Source: Poritiphilus sp965212595 (GTDB lineage: Bacteria; Bacteroidota; Bacteroidia; Flavobacteriales; Flavobacteriaceae). Taken from it: a stretch of DNA of 64,000 nt. The notes beneath the pieces are model-generated. The model was given only the letters and a program-made list of their open reading frames with translations, did not search any database and had not been told where the DNA came from. Where the stretch lies: the NCBI GenBank assembly GCA_965212595.1, contig CBDBVE010000014.1:62001-126000 (forward strand). Direction: 5' to 3'. This document shows, one piece after another, positions 1-9,121 of the stretch; within the stretch, counting starts at the first letter, position 1; each line of letters begins with the position of its first letter. A program made the translations under genes and the position numbers.

Positions 1-1
1 T

Positions 2-1765
2 CTGCAATCAGGCTGGTTAGATATGAGCTCTTTAGAAGTTCCGATTAGCAGAAGCCTTTACGCATTGGTACTTTCCAAAAATGACAAAGCTCCAAACCTT
101 CCCAGAACAGACGAGGAGGAAGACAAGGAAATCTCTGATACAGCCAAGAAAGAGCAGCCCAAAAAGAAAGGTGGAAAAGATAGTTTGGAAGAACTCAAAA
201 CCGTACAGGTAACAATAGATAGCGACGGGGTATACCAGCGCATTGTAGCGCTAAAGCTAGAAAGACGCAACTATATAGGCTTACTCAAAGGTCCGAAAAA
301 TTCGGTTTTTATTTTCGAAAATGTACCCAATCAGCCAAATCTCAAACTTCTTAAATACGATATAGAAAAGTCAAAGGCCGATGAATTTCTGTCGGGAATC
401 TCACAAGCAGTAGCATCACACGACAGAAATAATATGCTCTATCAACAAAATGGAGCCTGGTACATTGCAGGAACAAAATCGAAACCTAAAAAAGGTGATG
501 GAAAATTAAAATTGGACGTCAAAACGAAAGTTGAGCCTCAAGCCGAATATCACCAAATATTCCGTGAAGGTTGGCGGTTTATGCGCGACTTTCTATATGT
601 CGACAATGTCCACGGAGCTCCCTGGGATGCTATTTACGAGTGGTATTCTCCCTGGATAGATCATGTTAGGCATAGAACAGACCTTAATTATGTGGTAGAT
701 ATTATGAGTGGAGAAGTGTCTATAGGTCATTCCTATGTTTCAGGAGGGGATTTCCCAGATCTTGATCGGGTACCCGTAGGGCTGTTGGGCTGCGATTTCA
801 CCTTAAAGAATGGTGGCTATCAAATAAGCAAGATCTACACAGGTGAAAGCTGGAACCCCGATTTGTATGCTCCACTGGCGCTTCCCGGAATTGCTGTTAA
901 AGAAGGCGATTATTTACTGGCCGTAAATGGGCAAGAACTTACTTCAGAGATTAATCCGTATAGTCTTTTAGAACAAACTGCCGATAGGGAAACTAGGCTG
1001 ACTATTGGCCCATCAACGGATATAAAATCGGGAAAAGAGGTATTAGTGAAGCCAATACGCTCTGAACGAAATCTTAGAACTTTTGATTGGATAGAGGCCA
1101 ACCGAAAGAAGGTGGATGAGCTTTCAGGCGGAAAGTTGGCCTATGTATACGTCCCCAATACCTCTACTCGCGGTTTTACATATTTTAACCGCTACTACTT
1201 TTCGCAACAAGATAAAAAAGGGGTAATTGTTGACGAAAGAAACAACGGAGGTGGTTATGCAGCAGACTATATGATAGACATTATGGATAGGGAATTGTTT
1301 GGATATTTCAACAGCAAAACCAATGACAACAGGCCCTGGACGACACCTATGGCAGGGATATGGGGACCAAAAGTAATGCTAATCAACGAGCGATCTGGCT
1401 CTGGGGGAGATCTGCTTCCTTATATGTTTAAAGCCAAGAACATAGGGCCTCTGGTTGGCACCAGAACCTGGGGAGGTCTTGTCGGCACCTGGGATACTCC
1501 TCGTTTTATAGACGGAGGGCGTATGGTAGCCCCACGAGGTGGCTTTTTCGATAAAAACGGTGAATGGGCCGTAGAAGGAGAGGGTATTTCTCCGGATATT
1601 GAGGTCATACAATCCCCAAAATTGGTTTTGGAAGGAAAAGATCCTCAATTAGAAAAGGGAGTAGAAGAAGCCTTAAGGCTTTTGCAGAGCAGCGAATTTC
1701 AGCTAAAACCTGAACCTGCGCCACCCATAAAATGGAAACGTCCTGAAGGCTTTCAAAACGAATGA
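2..1765 (+). CDS. Tricorn-like S41 protease, C-terminal part (5' end outside window)
   Basis: The reading frame is open from base 2, and the protein clearly begins before the window, so the ATG at 23 is internal. Visible parts, numbered from that ATG, are a PDZ-like segment around residues 230-350 and an S41 (C-terminal processing/tricorn) peptidase fold around 370-545. The putative nucleophile is the second serine of RSGSGGD (codon at 1400-1402). Known family members are about 1080 residues with N-terminal beta-propellers, which would lie upstream. The likely role is periplasmic or extracytoplasmic breakdown of oligopeptides, but the signal peptide cannot be seen. It converges with the DUF2141 gene, with 7 bp between stops. 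Confident on family, unsure of substrate. Confidence 0.88.
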   Translation: MQSGWLDMSSLEVPISRSLYALVLSKNDKAPNLPRTDEEEDKEISDTAKKEQPKKKGGKDSLEELKTVQVTIDSDGVYQRIVALKLERRNYIGLLKGPKNSVFIFENVPNQPNLKLLKYDIEKSKADEFLSGISQAVASHDRNNMLYQQNGAWYIAGTKSKPKKGDGKLKLDVKTKVEPQAEYHQIFREGWRFMRDFLYVDNVHGAPWDAIYEWYSPWIDHVRHRTDLNYVVDIMSGEVSIGHSYVSGGDFPDLDRVPVGLLGCDFTLKNGGYQISKIYTGESWNPDLYAPLALPGIAVKEGDYLLAVNGQELTSEINPYSLLEQTADRETRLTIGPSTDIKSGKEVLVKPIRSERNLRTFDWIEANRKKVDELSGGKLAYVYVPNTSTRGFTYFNRYYFSQQDKKGVIVDERNNGGGYAADYMIDIMDRELFGYFNSKTNDNRPWTTPMAGIWGPKVMLINERSGSGGDLLPYMFKAKNIGPLVGTRTWGGLVGTWDTPRFIDGGRMVAPRGGFFDKNGEWAVEGEGISPDIEVIQSPKLVLEGKDPQLEKGVEEALRLLQSSEFQLKPEPAPPIKWKRPEGFQNE

Positions 1766-1772
1766 ATTAAGA

Positions 1773-2183
1773 TTATTGTAAGGTAACAGTAATATGGTAA
1801 CTTTTTTGAAGCGGAAATAAACAATCCTTGAAACTGGGCGGGCCGAAGGTTTTCATTTTGGCATTGGAAAATCCAATATCCTCTTTGGGTATGCCTAGCC
1901 AGTTGGTATCTAACTCGTCATTGCCATTTTCGTCGTGAAAAATTGCCAGTGCATATTCTCCCTTAGGCAAATTGTCTATTTGAAGATGGGTAATCCCCTC
2001 ATTTGCTTTGGCGCTATCACTTTTGTAAACCTGATCGAACTTTAGAAAGTCGTCAGAATTATTATAAACAGCCACATTTATTTTGCCATCAGAATTTTTC
2101 ACTCCATGAACCTCAACAGACAAGGAGTTCTGTGCGATTCCTACCACAGGAAGTATCAAAAAAAGAAAAATGAGTTTCTTCAT
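1773..2183 (-). CDS. DUF2141 secreted protein
   Basis: A protein of 136 residues with a cleavable signal peptide (about residues 1-17, ending GIAQ). The body carries the hallmark of DUF2141: a 'AIFHDENGNDELDTNWLGIP' stretch followed by GFSN. The fold is expected to be a small periplasmic or outer-membrane-associated beta-sandwich. No enzymatic function is established for the family. It is followed on the same strand by unrelated small membrane genes and converges with the protease gene. Start chosen at the ATG directly preceding the Lys-rich signal peptide. Confidence 0.85.
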   Translation of the reverse strand: MKKLIFLFLILPVVGIAQNSLSVEVHGVKNSDGKINVAVYNNSDDFLKFDQVYKSDSAKANEGITHLQIDNLPKGEYALAIFHDENGNDELDTNWLGIPKEDIGFSNAKMKTFGPPSFKDCLFPLQKSYHITVTLQ

Positions 2184-2215
2184 GGATTAGGCTTTCAAGA
2201 TTGCATAAGCTAAAC

Positions 2216-2662
2216 TCAATTTTGAGCAGAAAATTGCACTTTAATTGAATCTATTTTACTGGTCAGGGAGATATACATTTTATGAGTTGCTAATGAATCT
2301 GACAGATTAAGGAATACTTTAAGGGAATCCTGATGTACCAGCTTAATCTTTGGATGCATTAAGTTATCTACATATACGTGTACTTTGTTCTCAGGGTTTA
2401 TAGAGTCTTTAAAAACACCTTTCTCTTTCTTCCCGGCAGAAAAACCACTTATTCGTTCCATTTGTGGAATCCTGGCTACCAGCTTCACGGAGTCTATTTC
2501 GGAATAAGGTAATTCTTTATAATATATACCAGATAATATCCTCAGATGATCTTGTTCTAGCTTTGCCCAGTTCTTATAGTGTACGATAAAGGCAAAAGCA
2601 CAGAAAACAATAGTAATGACTATTAAAATATTCCAAAGCCAATGTCTCTTTTTCTTTGCCAT
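2216..2662 (-). CDS. Single-pass membrane protein with PH-like C-terminal domain, unknown function
   Basis: A 148-residue protein: a basic cytoplasmic start (MAKKKRH), one hydrophobic helix at about residues 9-28, then an external or periplasmic domain of about 110 residues. The domain alternates beta strands and has a 'YYKELPYSEIDSV' stretch resembling bacterial PH-like domains. That resemblance is an inference from pattern only. It lies 32 bp upstream of the DUF2141 gene on the same strand and could share its transcript. I do not recognise a specific family. Confidence 0.6.
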   Translation of the reverse strand: MAKKKRHWLWNILIVITIVFCAFAFIVHYKNWAKLEQDHLRILSGIYYKELPYSEIDSVKLVARIPQMERISGFSAGKKEKGVFKDSINPENKVHVYVDNLMHPKIKLVHQDSLKVFLNLSDSLATHKMYISLTSKIDSIKVQFSAQN

Positions 2663-2757
2663 TATTTAGATCTAGATACTCTAAGTATCAACGTTAAAAT
2701 AAGTGAAAAATTCTTTCCAGGCACAAGAAAACCGCTTTGATACTGTCAATTTCCTAT

Positions 2758-3501
2758 TCAGCCAAAATATATGCTGGCAAAAAGAAGGGTATCCATGTAG
2801 GCATGCGCTAAAATTAGGATGATCAACCTCCTTTTTAGCACTAAATAGAATCCAGCCAGAACAGCGCCCATGAAAGTTGTTTGGATTATTCCCGCAAGAC
2901 CCCAGCCATAATGTGCCAGCCCAAAAAATAATGCGCTAAATACAATGGCCAGGGTGTTTTTTTGCCATCTTTTTCTAACCAAGCTCATCGCTCTGTCTAT
3001 AAGGTATCCCCGGTATACGTATTCTTCACCAAAGGACGAGACCAAATACACGCCACAAAGCGAAAGTACAAATAAGAGGGGGTTGTCCTTTAAATAGTCA
3101 TAGCCCCCAACATCTGCAGCTGGGGTTGAAACTCCTAACATAGCTGCAATACTGGCTCCTGAAACGAAGGCGATAAGGGCGGTTATAAAAACCACCAACG
3201 ACCATAATAATGTTGAGAAGATCTTTTTTGGTGAATTGGGAAGTGCTCTAAGTCCTAAATCTCTGAAATGCTCTCCTCTTAACTTCTGAGTCTGCCACAC
3301 CAGTACTATCAGTATTACATTTGCAACCCATATGATCGCCTGGGTAAGCAAAAGGTTCTCTCCTGCAATTGGCCTTAAGCTTTCAATAATTAATAGGACC
3401 ACACCAAATACAAGTAGTAATTCTGCTAAGATGGCATATTTTTTAGTCTGCAAAATCTGACCCAGGCGGATTAAACTCCCTTTTTTTACTTTTTTTTCCA
3501 T
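2758..3501 (-). CDS. CPBP-family intramembrane glutamic endopeptidase
   Basis: A 247-residue polytopic membrane protein. It contains the CPBP/Abi (PF02517) motifs: EEYVYRGYL around residues 158-166, a second motif with FGLAHYGWG around 193-201, and HAYMDTL near the C-terminus, which together supply the Glu/His catalytic residues. Family members include Rce1-type CAAX proteases and bacteriocin-immunity proteins. The actual substrate here is unknown. N-terminus is Lys-rich and cytoplasmic. It stands alone between the small membrane gene and the AraC-type regulator, with no bacteriocin gene visible nearby. Confidence 0.85.
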   Translation of the reverse strand: MEKKVKKGSLIRLGQILQTKKYAILAELLLVFGVVLLIIESLRPIAGENLLLTQAIIWVANVILIVLVWQTQKLRGEHFRDLGLRALPNSPKKIFSTLLWSLVVFITALIAFVSGASIAAMLGVSTPAADVGGYDYLKDNPLLFVLSLCGVYLVSSFGEEYVYRGYLIDRAMSLVRKRWQKNTLAIVFSALFFGLAHYGWGLAGIIQTTFMGAVLAGFYLVLKRRLIILILAHAYMDTLLFASIYFG

Positions 3502-3579
3502 CGCTAAGTTTTTACTGATGAGGATAAAACTATTAGACGGATGTCAGACTGTGGTTTTACTTCAGGAAAACGAACCCTT

Positions 3580-4707
3580 TTATTTCATGAACTTCGCTCT
3601 GAACTGGGTCGGGGTAATCTTTGTTAATCTTCTAAAAGCCGTGTTAAACGAAGATTTTGAAGAAAAGCCCACCGAATACATAATTTCCTGAACGGTCAAT
3701 TTTTCGTTAGAAGGCTTGGTGAGTAAGCTCTTTGCGGCTTCTACCCTGTAAGAATTTACAAAGTCGAAAAAATGCTGTTTAAAAGATTGATTAATAGTTT
3801 GTGAAAGCTCCTTGGAAGTGACTCCCAATACTTTTGCAACCTCGGCAATATTCAAATTTGGGTTCAAAAACAGTTCCTCATTCTGCATTTTTGAAACCAG
3901 TTTTTGCGCCAGTGATTTGCGTTTTTCTTCCGAAAGCCTGGATCCCTGATATTTATCCTTTTCAGTGAATTTTGCCTTTGAAAATATTTCGGGCTTTCTC
4001 AAGGCTTGAAAAAGGACTCGGTTTATGAAATAGAACAGGAAAAGGATAAAGATAAATAGGGCAAACAAGAGATATGTTTTGTAGCCTGTAAAGGGAATTA
4101 TAGATTGCACCACCCCTAATACCCAGATCGCGATAAAGGAATTTAAGATGAAGTTAAGCCAGCCCAGGCTTATTTGGCTCAAATTAGAATAGCGATCTTT
4201 AATAAAAGTATCATACCGATGTAACAGCCGTTTAGACAGCCACAAATAGATCCCACCATGCAAATAACAGAGTCCTATAACTACTAATACGCCTTTTGGA
4301 ACTTCCAGGGTGCTTACCATCCCCAAAGAGTTTTCATACCCAACCGGTGCCATTGTATATATGATCATCAATCCCATAAAACAGATGAGAAAGGGAATAA
4401 AATGAAGCCAGTCCTTTCTTTTGAGTTTATTGGCTTCGAAAACTACAGAAGCAGTATATAAATACAGCAAGGGGCCAAAGAGAAGCAGAGCGGAATCGTC
4501 TAAAAGAAAAAAAAGTGGTAAAAACGATTTTACCCCATTGATTTGGAAGAGAACATCGGTAATGTTAATGGCAAGTAACAGAAAAAACACGCCTAGTATC
4601 AGATTGCTCAACCTATTTCCTTTCTTAAGTGTAAGCAAAAAGAGAGCGATAAAATACAGTTGAAAAGCTACCAGTAAGGACAATATGCCAACTAAGTCTG
4701 GAGACAT
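3580..4707 (-). CDS. Membrane-embedded AraC-family transcriptional regulator
   Basis: 375 residues in two parts. Residues 1-235 form about seven hydrophobic helices (7TM-like sensor). Residues 270-375 are a two-helix-turn-helix AraC domain with the typical end 'VGFSSKSSFNTAFRRLTKITP'. The architecture suggests a regulator held at the inner membrane that senses a ligand or membrane state and binds DNA directly, which is a common Bacteroidota design. It starts only 5 bp after the S9 peptidase gene on the same strand, so the two are probably co-transcribed and the peptidase or its products may relate to the signal. Ligand unknown. Confidence 0.87.
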   Translation of the reverse strand: MSPDLVGILSLLVAFQLYFIALFLLTLKKGNRLSNLILGVFFLLLAINITDVLFQINGVKSFLPLFFLLDDSALLLFGPLLYLYTASVVFEANKLKRKDWLHFIPFLICFMGLMIIYTMAPVGYENSLGMVSTLEVPKGVLVVIGLCYLHGGIYLWLSKRLLHRYDTFIKDRYSNLSQISLGWLNFILNSFIAIWVLGVVQSIIPFTGYKTYLLFALFIFILFLFYFINRVLFQALRKPEIFSKAKFTEKDKYQGSRLSEEKRKSLAQKLVSKMQNEELFLNPNLNIAEVAKVLGVTSKELSQTINQSFKQHFFDFVNSYRVEAAKSLLTKPSNEKLTVQEIMYSVGFSSKSSFNTAFRRLTKITPTQFRAKFMK

Positions 4708-4712
4708 TTGGC

Positions 4713-6740
4713 CTACTGTTTTTTATACTTATCCAACCATGCAAGTGTATGGGCAATTTTGGTTATAAGATTGCTTGGCCTCCTGGCGATGCCATGACTA
4801 GCACCAGGGATTTCTACAAGTACGGTTTCTATTTTGCGCAGCTTAAGGGCATGATACAGCTGTTTAGCCTCGCTAGGTGGCGTTCTTAGATCGTCCATAC
4901 CTACCATGACCATAGTTGGGGTTTCAATGTTGCCTACGAGAGAGATCGGGGAAAATTTCCAGTAACCTTCGAAGTTTTCCCAGGGCTGACCGGGATAGCG
5001 GGAGTTTGCGTACCAGAAGTAGTTATCTGCAACCAGTGTTTTACTGATCCAGTTCATAACGGGTTTGGCCACCACTGCAGCTTCAAAGCGATTATTTTTT
5101 CCAATCATCCAGGCGGTCATAATGCCTCCGGCACTGCCACCAGTCACAAACAACTGATCCTCATGGGCAATCCCTTTGGCAATGCATTGATCTACGCCAT
5201 CCATGACATCATTATAATCCTGCCCCGGGTAATTATTGTAAAGCAAATTCCCGAATTCTTCTCCATAACTAGTGCTCCCTCTGGCATTAGGATAAAAAAC
5301 GATATAGCCTCCCGCAGCATATAATTGCATCTCGGCCGAAAAACGATCTCCATAATTGGAAATCGGGCCTCCGTGATTTTCCACCAAAAAAGGATACTTC
5401 TTAGCAGGGTCATAATTGGGAGGATATACAACCCAGCCTTGAATATCTCGTTGGTCAAACGACGACTTGTACCAAATTTCTTCCACTTTTCCAAGAGTCC
5501 TGTAATCTAAAAGGTTCTTGTTTAAACCGGTAATTTTAATGGCGCGCTTCGCTTTCGGTCGTAACACAGCCAGTTCTGCCGGATATTCGGGCCGGCTATG
5601 TGTATAAGCCAGCGTTCCATTCTTAGATACGCTATAACTTCCGCCTGCGTAGGGTCTTCCAATAGACGTGCCTCCCAGATCGTTAGCAAGTTTATCAGTT
5701 GTTCCGTCCAGGGAGATATATCCTATTTTGGTATTTCCCTTATCATCGTAAGTAAAATATATTCCGGTACTTTTGCTATCCCATTTCAATCCGCTGACGC
5801 TGCGATCTAAGGCCTCTGAAAGCACGCGTTTATCGCTTCCGTCGCTATTCATTAGATGTAGTTTTCTGACCTGATATGCCTGTACCTTATCTTCAAATCC
5901 GACATAGGCAATATATTTTCCATTCGGAGAAACTGCCGGACTAGTATCTGGTCCCTGCCTGCTTGTTAGTGCTTTTATTTCTCCATTAGCAATAGCAACA
6001 GAATAAATTTCACTATTCCTAAAATCGTACTCCCAGTTTTCTCCCCTGTTTGCCGAAAAATAAATTTCCTGACCATCGGCAGACCAGGAAATAGCGCCGC
6101 GGTGGTGATGGTCTCCTGAAGTAATTTGCCTTGGAGCACCGCCATTGGAAGGAACTATAAAAATATGGTTAAACCCAGGTTTTATATATCCCCGGCCATC
6201 GGCCTCATGATAAACCCTATCTGTAATCCTGGGAGTATCGGCCCATTTAGCTCCTTTGGGTTTTTTAGGCATCTTAGCCAGAACCGGAGGTTTTTTTTCT
6301 ACGTTCATAGAAAACGCCAGATAATCACCCCTGGGAGACCAACTTAGAGAACTTGGGCTAAATGGCAATTGTGTAATACGGGCAAAGTTCCCAGTATCGA
6401 TCCAGTAAATGTAGATCTCAGATCCCTCATCAGTACTACTTACAAAAGCGATCCTATTCCCATTTGGCGACCATCTTGGACTCGACTCACTTACTTCTCT
6501 CGAGGTCAGTTTTTGATGCTGAGAACCGTCCACCCTAATTCGCCAGAGGTTGCCACTGGCCCTATCTTTCATGATATCAAATCCCGTCCTTCTATATACG
6601 ATCCACTCTCCCGAAGGATCTATTTGCGGGTCACTCACATATTGAAGCTTAAACACATCCATATAATCAAAAGAAGGTGCTTGAGCAAAGGTTAGCTGGC
6701 TGGCTAACAGAAATCCAAAGAAGCATATAATTTTTCGCAT
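4713..6740 (-). CDS. S9-family prolyl oligopeptidase / acylaminoacyl-peptidase, secreted
   Basis: 675 residues. A signal peptide (about 1-19, ending TFAQ) is followed by a WD40-like beta-propeller (about 25-400, with repeated 'SPRWSPNGNRIAF'-type blades). The C-terminal alpha/beta-hydrolase domain (about 420-675) has the catalytic serine in GGSAGG (S536), an Asp in MDDLRTPP and a His in GASHG. The propeller normally restricts access to short peptides. It is predicted to be periplasmic and to trim oligopeptides. The AraC regulator follows within 5 bp. The next gene upstream is divergent, leaving a 222-bp shared promoter region. Confidence 0.92.
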   Translation of the reverse strand: MRKIICFFGFLLASQLTFAQAPSFDYMDVFKLQYVSDPQIDPSGEWIVYRRTGFDIMKDRASGNLWRIRVDGSQHQKLTSREVSESSPRWSPNGNRIAFVSSTDEGSEIYIYWIDTGNFARITQLPFSPSSLSWSPRGDYLAFSMNVEKKPPVLAKMPKKPKGAKWADTPRITDRVYHEADGRGYIKPGFNHIFIVPSNGGAPRQITSGDHHHRGAISWSADGQEIYFSANRGENWEYDFRNSEIYSVAIANGEIKALTSRQGPDTSPAVSPNGKYIAYVGFEDKVQAYQVRKLHLMNSDGSDKRVLSEALDRSVSGLKWDSKSTGIYFTYDDKGNTKIGYISLDGTTDKLANDLGGTSIGRPYAGGSYSVSKNGTLAYTHSRPEYPAELAVLRPKAKRAIKITGLNKNLLDYRTLGKVEEIWYKSSFDQRDIQGWVVYPPNYDPAKKYPFLVENHGGPISNYGDRFSAEMQLYAAGGYIVFYPNARGSTSYGEEFGNLLYNNYPGQDYNDVMDGVDQCIAKGIAHEDQLFVTGGSAGGIMTAWMIGKNNRFEAAVVAKPVMNWISKTLVADNYFWYANSRYPGQPWENFEGYWKFSPISLVGNIETPTMVMVGMDDLRTPPSEAKQLYHALKLRKIETVLVEIPGASHGIARRPSNLITKIAHTLAWLDKYKKQ

Positions 6741-6877
6741 AGCCTTAAATTAAAATAATATTACGGTGATTATAAAGGTACTATTTCAAAAAGATTTTAG
6801 CAGAACAGTTATTGAACATCGAAACGGCAGGTAGCAATTACGATTTGTTTTGAGTTTTTCTGGAAAAATCAACCCGC

Positions 6878-6885
6878 TATATTTG
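6878..6885 (+). promoter_or_regulatory. -7 promoter element (TATATTTG) for the secreted DinB gene
   Basis: An exact match to the Bacteroidota -7 consensus TAnnTTTG, 78 bp before the ATG at 6963. No well-spaced -33 TTG is evident. A second weaker copy (CATATTTG) lies slightly downstream. Confidence 0.5.
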
Positions 6886-6962
6886 GTAAAAGCCGGTTCA
6901 TATTTGCTATATTGAAGGTTCTTTCCAATAGTTAAAGAATTAAAAACGTAAACTTTTTAAAA

Positions 6963-7481
6963 ATGAAAAAATTAATTACTGCTGTTTTCTGCATCTGTAC
7001 CATGGGAATTTATGCACAAGACACAATTGTACAATCAAGCATTACTGGAATGTTAGACTTTAATAATGGGCGCATCCTATCCCTGGTTGAAGCTTTCTCT
7101 GATGAGCAGATGGACTGGAGGCCTAGTGAAGGCGTTCGCTCGGTTGGAGAAACCGTACTTCACACCGCTGCGGCCAATTATTTTATTGCTTCAAAAATGG
7201 GATTTGCGCCTCCGGCTGATGTAGATCTTATGACCATGGAAACCATACAGGGTAAAGCAAATATCGTTGCTGCTTACAAAAAATCTGCAGCATTTATTAA
7301 GGAAAAAATTGCAATGGTAGAATCTGGAGCTCTTGCAGAAGAAGTTGACTTTGGGTTCGCGAAAATGAATAAGCTCTCAGGCCTGTTGGTCATTTTAGAA
7401 CACAATGGGGAGCACAAAGGCCAGCTTATCGCCTATGCCAGGTCTAATGGTGTTGTTCCTCCCTGGAGTCAGGCGAACTAA
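6963..7481 (+). CDS. Secreted DinB-like protein
   Basis: 172 residues with a signal peptide (about 1-19, ending IYAQ) followed by a four-helix DinB fold. The likely metal ligands are the His in 'VLHTAAANYF' (about residue 62) and the two in 'LEHNGEHKGQ' (about 144-150). DinB/YfiT proteins are divalent-metal-dependent and often act in thiol transfer or have unknown roles. Most are cytoplasmic, so the signal peptide is notable. Single gene ended by a strong terminator. Confidence 0.82.
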   Translation: MKKLITAVFCICTMGIYAQDTIVQSSITGMLDFNNGRILSLVEAFSDEQMDWRPSEGVRSVGETVLHTAAANYFIASKMGFAPPADVDLMTMETIQGKANIVAAYKKSAAFIKEKIAMVESGALAEEVDFGFAKMNKLSGLLVILEHNGEHKGQLIAYARSNGVVPPWSQAN

Positions 7482-7502
7482 AATTTTTAAATAATTTACA
7501 GG

Positions 7503-7545
7503 ATTCCATCCAATACGTATTAAAGCTGTTGGATGGAATTTTTGT
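7503..7545. terminator. Intrinsic bidirectional terminator
   Basis: Perfect 11-bp inverted repeat (ATTCCATCCAA at 7503-7513 and its complement at 7529-7539) with a 15-nt loop, followed by a T run. It lies between the convergent DinB and ZIP genes. Confidence 0.85.
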
Positions 7546-7548
7546 TGA

Positions 7549-8370
7549 TTAGCCAAGCCCAACATCCAGTGCCATCATTATAATAAACCCTCCTATAAAG
7601 CCCATGGTGGCGATATCTGTATATTTATCCTGCTGGGTTTCAGGTATTACTTCTTCCACAACTACGAAAATCATGGCCCCTGCCGCAAAGGAAAGCGCAT
7701 AGGGGAGTATGGGTTGAAAAGTAAGCACTGCCCAGGCTCCAATTACGGCAGCTACTGGCTCAACTATAGCGGAAGCCTGGCCATACAAAAAGCTCTTATA
7801 TCGGGTAAGACCGTGTCTTCTAAGTGGCATGGCAACAGCAAAACCTTCTGGGAAGTTTTGCAGGCCAATCCCCAAGGCCAAGGCCACTGCGCCTCCTATG
7901 CTTGCTCCTTCAAAACCAGCAGCAACGCCTCCAAAGAGTACGCCCACCGCCAATCCTTCGGGAATATTGTGTAAAGTTATTGCCAAGGTGAGTAAAGTAG
8001 TTCTACGCCAAGGGGTTTTTATCCCTTCTTTTTCACTTTCCTTGAAATTAATATGCAAATGAGGTAGTACCTTATCCAGACCAAAAATAAAAGCGGCACC
8101 CAATAAGAATCCTACGGCCGCAGGTATTACTTTTTCAAAACCTTCACCCGGACTCATTTCAATCCCCGGAGCCAATAGACTCCAGAAGCTAGCGGCCACC
8201 ATTACGCCTCCCGTAAAACCAAGCATTCCATCCAGTACTGCGCGGTTCATAGATTTGAAAAAGAAAACCAGAGATGCTCCGGCGGCGGTTAAACCCCAGG
8301 TGAAGAGGGTAGCGTAAAATGCCGCAAGAACAGGGTTGATCGATTTAAAGTAAACAATAACTTCTTCCAT
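7549..8370 (-). CDS. ZIP-family divalent metal transporter
   Basis: 273 residues, about eight membrane helices. The ZIP signature is present as 'HNIPEGLAVGV' in helix IV (about residues 134-144) and 'NFPEGFAVAMP' in helix V (about 172-182). These supply the binuclear metal-site His/Glu residues. Family members (ZupT-like) import Zn, Fe or Mn down a gradient. The gene lies 2 bp after the DtxR/MntR-type regulator on the same strand, so the two form an operon. This points to a Mn/Fe-linked role and to self-regulation of the pair. Confidence 0.92.
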   Translation of the reverse strand: MEEVIVYFKSINPVLAAFYATLFTWGLTAAGASLVFFFKSMNRAVLDGMLGFTGGVMVAASFWSLLAPGIEMSPGEGFEKVIPAAVGFLLGAAFIFGLDKVLPHLHINFKESEKEGIKTPWRRTTLLTLAITLHNIPEGLAVGVLFGGVAAGFEGASIGGAVALALGIGLQNFPEGFAVAMPLRRHGLTRYKSFLYGQASAIVEPVAAVIGAWAVLTFQPILPYALSFAAGAMIFVVVEEVIPETQQDKYTDIATMGFIGGFIIMMALDVGLG

Positions 8371-8372
8371 TG

Positions 8373-9029
8373 TTATTCTTTAAGTTTTACATAGAGGTTA
8401 GATGCGATTTGATCCGAAATACGCATACTTCCATCGTTAATTTCAATACGAAGCGATCCATCAAACTCTTCCTTCTCAAGAACCTTAATCTCATTTCCAA
8501 GAGCAATGTTGTTCTTGTCTAAAAACTTTAAAAAGGGAGCGGAAGAATCCCTGACACCAACGCAAATCCCAACAGTGTTCATGGGAATTTCTGTTAGCAA
8601 CCTTTTAGCGGTTTCGTCGAATTCTCCGTCTTTGGATGGAATAAGGTCTCCATGCGGATCGTATTTCGGATACCCCAAAAGCTTGTCTAAACGATCAATA
8701 AGTTTCTCGCTTTTAATATGCTCTAACTGTTCGGCAACATCATGTACTTCGTCCCAGGCGAAATCCATCTTTTCAACCAGAAACACTTCCCACAATCTGT
8801 GCTTTCTGATAATAGAAAGTGCCACTTTCTTTCCCCTGGCAGTCAGGGAAACACCTTGATACTTCTTGTAATTAACCAATTCCTTCTCGGCAAGGCGCTT
8901 TACCATATCGGTAACAGAAGAGGGCTTGGTATCCATCTGCTCGGCAACCGCGTTAGTGGTAGCGGCACCAGACCCCTTTCTCCCTAAATGAAAAATGGCT
9001 TTCAGGTAGTTTTCTTCAGATCTGGTCAT
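8373..9029 (-). CDS. DtxR/MntR-family metal-dependent transcriptional repressor
   Basis: 218 residues. Winged HTH at residues 1-75 ('MDTKPSSVTDMVKRLAEKELV'-type recognition region), a dimerisation and metal-binding domain with HRLWEVFL, 'VHDVAEQLEH' and DPHGDLIP, and a C-terminal FeoA/SH3-like domain from about 145. At the site where DtxR has a key Cys, this protein has Glu (AEQLEH), as in MntR. The residue equivalent to MntR Asp8 is Asn7 (EENYL). The Glu favours Mn over Fe sensing, but this is an inference. Co-transcribed with the ZIP gene and divergent from a TonB receptor that it may control. Confidence 0.9.
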   Translation of the reverse strand: MTRSEENYLKAIFHLGRKGSGAATTNAVAEQMDTKPSSVTDMVKRLAEKELVNYKKYQGVSLTARGKKVALSIIRKHRLWEVFLVEKMDFAWDEVHDVAEQLEHIKSEKLIDRLDKLLGYPKYDPHGDLIPSKDGEFDETAKRLLTEIPMNTVGICVGVRDSSAPFLKFLDKNNIALGNEIKVLEKEEFDGSLRIEINDGSMRISDQIASNLYVKLKE

Positions 9030-9045
9030 GGATTTTAAATTTTAA

Positions 9046-9104
9046 CAAAAATACATTTTTATTTATAAAAACAAATTTTTAGTTTTGTCTAAAATATATT
9101 TTTG
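9046..9104. promoter_or_regulatory. Divergent promoter pair with a palindromic operator (DtxR/MntR regulator and TonB receptor)
   Basis: Rightward -7 element TATTTTTG at 9097-9104 for the receptor gene; leftward identical element (CAAAAATA on the + strand) at 9046-9053 for the regulator gene. Between them is a palindrome TTTTAG-6 nt-CTAAAA (9077-9082 and 9089-9094), ending just upstream of the receptor's -7 element. That is a natural repressor site. Assignment to the adjacent regulator is inferred from position. Confidence 0.6.
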
Positions 9105-9121
9105 TCCCGTTTAAAGAAAAA

